Source: Rhodoferax sp. UBA5149
GTDB lineage: Bacteria; Pseudomonadota; Gammaproteobacteria; Burkholderiales; Burkholderiaceae_C
Assembly: GCF_002413825.1 (NCBI RefSeq)
Contig: NZ_DHXT01000218.1
Coordinates: 1-10,386 of the forward strand
Direction of reading: 5' to 3'
Length of the DNA: 10,386 nt
Shown here: positions 6,991 to 10,386 of the stretch, in pieces
Position numbering within the stretch: position 1 is the first letter of the stretch
How the letters are laid out: every line of letters starts with the position of its first letter
Notes under the pieces: generated by a model
Seen by the model: the letters and a program-made list of their open reading frames with translations, nothing else
Told to the model about the DNA's origin: nothing
The model's database searches: none
Translations under genes and position numbers: made by a program

Positions 6991-7764
6991 ATGTTTTCAC
7001 GACTACGTTCCGACATTCAATGCATTCTTGACCGCGACCCGGCGGCGCGCAGCACCTGGGAGGTGCTCACCTGTTACCCCGGTCTGCACGCGCTGGTGCT
7101 GCACCGGCGCGCCCATTGGTGCTGGCGCCATGGCTTCAAGTGGCTGGGCCGCTTTATTTCCCATGTCGCGCGCTTCCTCACCGGCATTGAAATCCATCCC
7201 GGTGCCAAGATTGGCGAGCGGGTGTTCTTTGACCATGCCATGGGCGTGGTGGTGGGGGAGACGGCCGAAATTGGTGACGGCTGCACCATTTACCAGGGCG
7301 TCACGCTGGGCGGCACCTCGCTGTACAAGGGTGTCAAGCGCCACCCCACGCTGGGGCGCGACGTGGTCGTGAGCGCGGGTGCCAAGGTATTGGGCGGTTT
7401 CGTGGTGGGCGACGGTGCCAAGATCGGCAGCAATGCGGTGGTGATCAAGCCGGTGCCGGCTGGCGCCACGGCCGTCGGTATTCCGGCGCGCATCATTCCG
7501 TCCAAGGCCGGTGAAAGCGCCGACGTGACGTCGCCGGAGAAGAAGTTCGCGGCTTACGGCATCACCCAGGAAGACGACCCCTTGAGCCAGGCCATGCGAG
7601 GCCTGATTGACAACGCATCGTCGCAGGAACACCAGATTGCGCTGCTGTGGAAGGCCATCGACACTTTGCAGGCCAATCGGTCGGCCACCAATTGCGTGCC
7701 GGGCGACGCCGCCCGCAACGAGCACTTTGAGGCCGACAAGCTCAACCAGCTCGTCGGCAAGTAG
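6991..7764 (+). CDS. cysE: serine O-acetyltransferase CysE (short N-terminal form)
   Basis: CysE transfers acetyl from acetyl-CoA to L-serine, giving O-acetylserine, the precursor that cysteine synthase converts to cysteine. The product has 257 residues. It begins FSRLRSDIQCILDRDPAARS, like the short Bacillus-type enzymes, and lacks the long N-terminal helical domain of E. coli CysE. The left-handed beta-helix of hexapeptide repeats runs from about 66 to 170. The catalytic D81-H82 is in FFDHAMGVVVGE, and H118 in KRHPTLG; QGVTLGGTS and GIPARII are typical. Residues about 171-257 form an extension with a helical stretch (about 197-228) also seen in Bacillus-type enzymes, plus a further tail ending in Lys rather than the C-terminal Ile that docks into cysteine synthase in E. 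coli. The start is nine bases after the trmJ stop; GGAAGG at 6972-6977 is a somewhat distant ribosome-binding site. Probably co-transcribed with trmJ. Confidence 0.95.
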   Translation: MFSRLRSDIQCILDRDPAARSTWEVLTCYPGLHALVLHRRAHWCWRHGFKWLGRFISHVARFLTGIEIHPGAKIGERVFFDHAMGVVVGETAEIGDGCTIYQGVTLGGTSLYKGVKRHPTLGRDVVVSAGAKVLGGFVVGDGAKIGSNAVVIKPVPAGATAVGIPARIIPSKAGESADVTSPEKKFAAYGITQEDDPLSQAMRGLIDNASSQEHQIALLWKAIDTLQANRSATNCVPGDAARNEHFEADKLNQLVGK

Positions 7765-7865
7765 TTCCATTCCCAATTCAATTCGATATGTCGTTGCCCC
7801 GCCTTGCCGCACTAAAGTGCTGTCTGCAGCGGTGCGCCTAATCTCGCATCGAATTGGAAATGGAA
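7765..7865. repeat. inverted-repeat unit between cysE and mogA; possible bidirectional terminator or MITE relic
   Basis: The left arm (7765-7787) begins at the base after the cysE stop. The right arm (7848-7865) ends four bases before the mogA stop codon. Read as reverse complement, the right arm is TTCCATTTCCAATTCGAT. The left arm is the same with one substitution (C for T) and a tandem AATTC duplication. The 60-base centre holds a perfect small palindrome, GCACT-AA-AGTGC (7809-7820), and a CTGCAG. The arms are AT-rich with no T tract following, so this is not a classical intrinsic terminator. Between convergent genes it could still limit read-through in both directions. Confidence 0.6.
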
Positions 7866-7869
7866 TAAG

Positions 7870-8484
7870 TCAGTCCGAAGACGGGCTGGGCCGAATCGCC
7901 GCTTTGGGCCGGAACGCCTTGCACACCGACTCAACGGTGTCCAGGTAGGGTCCGCCAATCAGGTCAATGCAGTAGGGCACGGCCGCAAAGATACCGGCCA
8001 TCACCGACTCACCGTTGCTGTCGCGCAGACCTTCCAGTGTTTCCTGAATCGACTTCGGTTGCCCCGGCAGGTTGATGATCAGCGACTGGTCGCGAATCAC
8101 CGCCATCTGGCGCGACAGAATCGCGGTCGGCACAAACTTCAGGCTGATCTGGCGCATCTGCTCGCCAAAACCCGGCATTTCTTTGTGCGCGACAGCCAAG
8201 GTGGCTTCGGGCGTGACATCGCGCCGGGCCGGACCCGTGCCGCCGGTGGTCAGGACCAGTGCGCAACCGGCCTCCACCAGTTCAATCAGGGTGGCGCTGA
8301 TGACGGCCTGTTCGTCCGGGATCAGCCTGGGCTCAAACTGCAGCGGGTTTTTCAGGGCGCGGGTCAGCCAGTCCTGCAGGGCGGGCAAGCCTTTGTCGAC
8401 ATACACGCCGCTCGAAGCCCGGTCGCTGATGGAGACGATGCCAATCTTGACGCTGTCGAAGGCTGGGCTTGCGGTGGCATTCAT
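7870..8484 (-). CDS. mogA: molybdopterin adenylyltransferase MogA
   Basis: MogA adenylylates molybdopterin with ATP, preparing it for molybdate insertion by MoeA in molybdenum cofactor synthesis in the cytosol. The product has 204 residues, close to E. coli MogA (195), and is nearly collinear with it. SISDRASSGVY starts at 18, the nucleotide and pterin-binding TTGGTGPARRDVTP is at 79-92, MPGFGEQMRQISL at 103-115, NLPGQPKSIQE at 138-148, and VPYCIDLIGGPY near 169-180. The ATG at 8484-8482 overlaps the upstream darP stop as ATGA, so translation is probably coupled. There is no separate strong ribosome-binding site beyond the coding end of darP. No other molybdenum cofactor or molybdoenzyme gene is in the window. 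Identification is very secure. Confidence 0.97.
   Translation of the reverse strand: MNATASPAFDSVKIGIVSISDRASSGVYVDKGLPALQDWLTRALKNPLQFEPRLIPDEQAVISATLIELVEAGCALVLTTGGTGPARRDVTPEATLAVAHKEMPGFGEQMRQISLKFVPTAILSRQMAVIRDQSLIINLPGQPKSIQETLEGLRDSNGESVMAGIFAAVPYCIDLIGGPYLDTVESVCKAFRPKAAIRPSPSSD
8481..8484 (-). other. ATGA stop/start overlap joining darP and mogA
   Basis: On the minus strand the four bases ATGA contain the mogA start ATG (8484-8482) and the darP stop TGA (8483-8481). This arrangement normally means one mRNA and re-initiation by the same ribosome, so mogA expression should depend on darP translation. Confidence 0.85.
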
Positions 8485-9104
8485 GACGCTTCACCCGCCT
8501 CGTCCTTGGCACCCAATTGCTCGCGCACGATCTGAAAGATGTCCCGATAGGCGCGGCCATGGCGTACCGCCGCGCCCGGTTTCTCGGGCTTGGCGTCTTT
8601 TCGCGCCTGGCGAATCAGGGCGCGCAGTTGTTGCGCATCGGTGCCGGGGCACTTGATGATCCACTCGCCAAAAGCCTCTTCATTGGCAACCAGGCGATCA
8701 CGCCAGGTCTCGGCCAGGTGCAAAACAAGGTTTTCGTGCGCGGAGCCACTGTGTTGCTCGGTCAGCGCGGCGCGCACCGTCTCCAGTACCGCGGGATCGA
8801 CCAGCCGCATCAGCTTGCCGATGAACTGCATCTGGCGGCGCTTGCCTTCGAAGTTGGTGATGCGCTTGGCCTCTGCCACGGCATCCTTGAGCTTGTCGGT
8901 CAAGTCCAGCCGGGCCATCAGGTCGGCCCGCAGCGTGAGCAGGTCTTCGCCGAGCTTTTGCAGTTCGGTGCTTTCGCGTTTCAGGTCGGTGCGGCTTTGC
9001 TCGTCGGTGCCCTTGAGTTCGCGCTTGAGCTCCAGGTCGAGCTCGCTGCCTTCGGCGACGAACACACCCTTGACGAAATAGCCTTTTTTGAGTTTGCGTG
9101 ACAT
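8481..9104 (-). CDS. darP: ribosome maturation factor DarP/YjgA (DUF615)
   Basis: YjgA (DarP) binds late precursors of the 50S ribosomal subunit in E. coli and helps mature them. The product has 207 residues from the ATG at 9104-9102. It is a highly charged, helical protein with the family pattern: ELKRELKG near the start, ESTELQKLGEDLLTLRADL, AKRITNFEGKRRQMQFIGKLMR (residues about 76-97) and, towards the end, DAQQLRALIRQARKD and YRDIFQIVREQL. E. coli YjgA has 183 residues. The start is uncertain: the ATG at 9104 has no Shine-Dalgarno sequence, while an in-frame TTG at 9152-9150 has GGAGG nine bases upstream and would give 223 residues. I chose the ATG because MSRKLKKGYF looks like the conserved betaproteobacterial start. 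The gene is translationally coupled to mogA and divergent from pmbA, as yjgA and pmbA are in E. coli. Confidence 0.93.
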   Translation of the reverse strand: MSRKLKKGYFVKGVFVAEGSELDLELKRELKGTDEQSRTDLKRESTELQKLGEDLLTLRADLMARLDLTDKLKDAVAEAKRITNFEGKRRQMQFIGKLMRLVDPAVLETVRAALTEQHSGSAHENLVLHLAETWRDRLVANEEAFGEWIIKCPGTDAQQLRALIRQARKDAKPEKPGAAVRHGRAYRDIFQIVREQLGAKDEAGEAS

Positions 9105-9169
9105 GGTAGGAGAAATGGGGGGAGAGGCGGACACAGAGTTCCGCAGAGCCAAGTATCATAGCCTCCGAT
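9105..9169. promoter_or_regulatory. short divergent darP / pmbA spacer
   Basis: Only 65 bases separate the two annotated starts, or 17 bases if darP begins at the TTG at 9152. A minus-strand GGAGG (9166-9162) sits well for that TTG. No clear plus-strand ribosome-binding site precedes the pmbA ATG at 9170. I see no convincing -35/-10 pair in either direction, so at least one promoter probably lies inside the opposite gene. Confidence 0.35.
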
Positions 9170-10386
9170 ATGAAGAAACCCAATACGCCCCCCGCCCAGC
9201 CCCGCGCTGACAACGGCTTCAGCTACAGCCGCCCCTACTTTGAAGAACTGGTCGACGCCGCCCTGGCGCACGCCAAAAAACTGGGCGCCACCGACGCCGG
9301 CGCCGAGGCGTCCGAGGGCTGCGGCCTGAGCGTTTCCGTTCGCAAGGGCGAACTGGAAAATGTGGAACGTAACCGCGACAAGTCACTGGGCGTCACGGTC
9401 TACCTCGGCAAACGCCGGGGCAACGCCAGCACCTCGGACTTTTCCAAAGCCGCCATTCAACAAACGGTGCAGGCGGCGTATGATATCGCGCGCTTCACGG
9501 CGGCAGACCCTTTTGCCGCTTTGCCGGATGTCAAAGACGTGGCGCAGCCGTCCAAACAGCGCACCGACCTGGATCTTTTTTTCCCTTGGGCCGTCGACAG
9601 CGAACAGGCGGCCCAGCTGGCCATGGTCGGTGAAGCGGCGGCGCTGCAGGCCGACAAACGCATCAGCAATAGCGAGGGCGCGAGCGTGTCGGCCCAGCAA
9701 TCGCATTTTTTCAGCGCCCACACGCGGGGCTTCCGGGGCGGCTATGCCAGTTCGCGCCACTCCCTGTCGGTGTCGCCCATTGCGGGCAAGGGCAACGACA
9801 TGCAGCGCGATGCCTGGTACAGCTCAATGCGCAACGCCGATGATCTGGCCTCGCCCGAGTCTGTTGGACGCTACGCCGCAGAGCGTGCCTTGAGTCGTCT
9901 GAATTCCCGCAAGATTGCCACAACCGAATGTCCAATTCTGTTTGAGTCACCGCTGGCTGCGGGTCTGCTGGGCAGTTTTGTGCAGGCCATCAGCGGCGGG
10001 GCCCTGTACCGCAAGAGCTCGTTCTTGCTGGATTCGCTGGGCGAGCAGGTGCTGCCCAAGCACATTGACCTCACGGAAGACCCGTTTGTCAAACGCGGCA
10101 AAGGCAGCTCGCCGTTCGACGACGAGGGCGTCAAGGTCAAAGCACGCCAGGTGGTGGAGGCCGGGCGCGTGCAGGGTTATTTTCTGGGCAGCTACTCAGC
10201 CCGCAAGCTCGGCATGAAGACCACCGGCAATGCCGGTGGCTCGCACAACCTGATCTTGACGTCGCGCCTGACGCGACCCGGGGATGATCTGGATGCCATG
10301 CTGGAAAAACTGGGTACCGGCTTGTTCGTCACCGAGCTGATGGGCAGCGGCGTGAACTACGTCACCGGCGACTACTCGCGCGGCGC
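9170..10386 (+). CDS. pmbA: metalloprotease-related protein PmbA/TldE (3' end outside window)
   Basis: PmbA (TldE) pairs with TldD to form a heterodimeric protease; in E. coli it matures the peptide antibiotic microcin B17 and degrades the antitoxin CcdA. Here 405 codons are present of a family usually about 450 long; the frame is open to the right edge. Family blocks are clear: an N-terminal domain with SVRKGELENVERNRDKSLGV (about 55-74), then AISGGALYRKSSFLLDSLGE (273 on), SPFDDEGV, YSARKLGMKTTGNAGG (342-357) and ELMGSGVNYVTGDYSRG at the edge. It lacks the zinc-binding HExxxH of TldD, as expected for the TldE partner. The ATG at 9170 is the first ATG in frame; no GTG or TTG start was seen in the stretch upstream. 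No microcin-like precursor or tldD gene is in the window, so the natural substrate is unknown. Confidence 0.96.
   Translation, partial: MKKPNTPPAQPRADNGFSYSRPYFEELVDAALAHAKKLGATDAGAEASEGCGLSVSVRKGELENVERNRDKSLGVTVYLGKRRGNASTSDFSKAAIQQTVQAAYDIARFTAADPFAALPDVKDVAQPSKQRTDLDLFFPWAVDSEQAAQLAMVGEAAALQADKRISNSEGASVSAQQSHFFSAHTRGFRGGYASSRHSLSVSPIAGKGNDMQRDAWYSSMRNADDLASPESVGRYAAERALSRLNSRKIATTECPILFESPLAAGLLGSFVQAISGGALYRKSSFLLDSLGEQVLPKHIDLTEDPFVKRGKGSSPFDDEGVKVKARQVVEAGRVQGYFLGSYSARKLGMKTTGNAGGSHNLILTSRLTRPGDDLDAMLEKLGTGLFVTELMGSGVNYVTGDYSRG

Noticed and set aside
7003..7812. 269-codon minus-strand frame opposite cysE
   Set aside because: CysE is intact with catalytic residues on the plus strand; the antisense product has no motifs.
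1..10386. Mobile element, prophage, toxin-antitoxin or defence island
   Set aside because: No transposase, integrase, phage or nuclease gene and no tRNA attachment site was found. Gene spacing and identity are those of a core chromosome region.

Overview
This is a compact, GC-rich stretch of bacterial chromosome with almost no spare DNA. The gene set (mutS, suhB, trmJ, cysE, mogA, yjgA/darP, pmbA) and the protein sequences look betaproteobacterial. Burkholderiales, probably Comamonadaceae (Rhodoferax/Polaromonas-like), is my best guess from memory of protein style and of a small repeat found inside trmJ. No database was searched. I see no tRNA, rRNA, CRISPR array, insertion sequence or prophage gene.

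Layout from left to right: (1) 1-1603, minus strand: the N-terminal 534 codons of the mismatch repair ATPase MutS, cut by the window edge. (2) 1752-5051, plus: a 1099-residue cytosolic protein with about five PAS-type sensor domains followed by GGDEF and EAL domains, both with full catalytic signatures, transcribed divergently from mutS. (3) 5079-6038, minus: SuhB-type inositol monophosphatase with an unusual Ala/Thr/Ser tail, convergent with the PAS protein. (4) 6136-6981 and 7 -like close spacing to 6991-7764, plus: trmJ (tRNA Cm32/Um32 methyltransferase) and cysE (serine acetyltransferase), nine bases apart and probably one operon, divergent from suhB. (5) 9104-7870, minus: yjgA/darP then mogA, overlapping by four bases (ATGA) and convergent with cysE. 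(6) 9170-10386, plus: pmbA/tldE, divergent from darP and cut by the right edge after 405 codons.

Most of this is housekeeping: DNA repair, tRNA modification, ribosome assembly, cysteine and molybdenum-cofactor synthesis, and peptide maturation. The large cyclic-di-GMP protein is the only signalling gene. The suhB/trmJ and yjgA/pmbA divergent pairs also occur in Escherichia coli, so these are old neighbourhoods.

The most unusual signals are small. An AT-richer, repeat-like segment is carried in frame inside trmJ and adds about 28 residues between the two halves of the SPOUT fold. A roughly 100-base inverted-repeat unit fills the whole gap between the cysE and mogA stop codons. A perfect 9-bp inverted repeat plus CGATTTT direct repeats lie in the suhB-trmJ divergent region. 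I do not see a complete new multi-gene system here.
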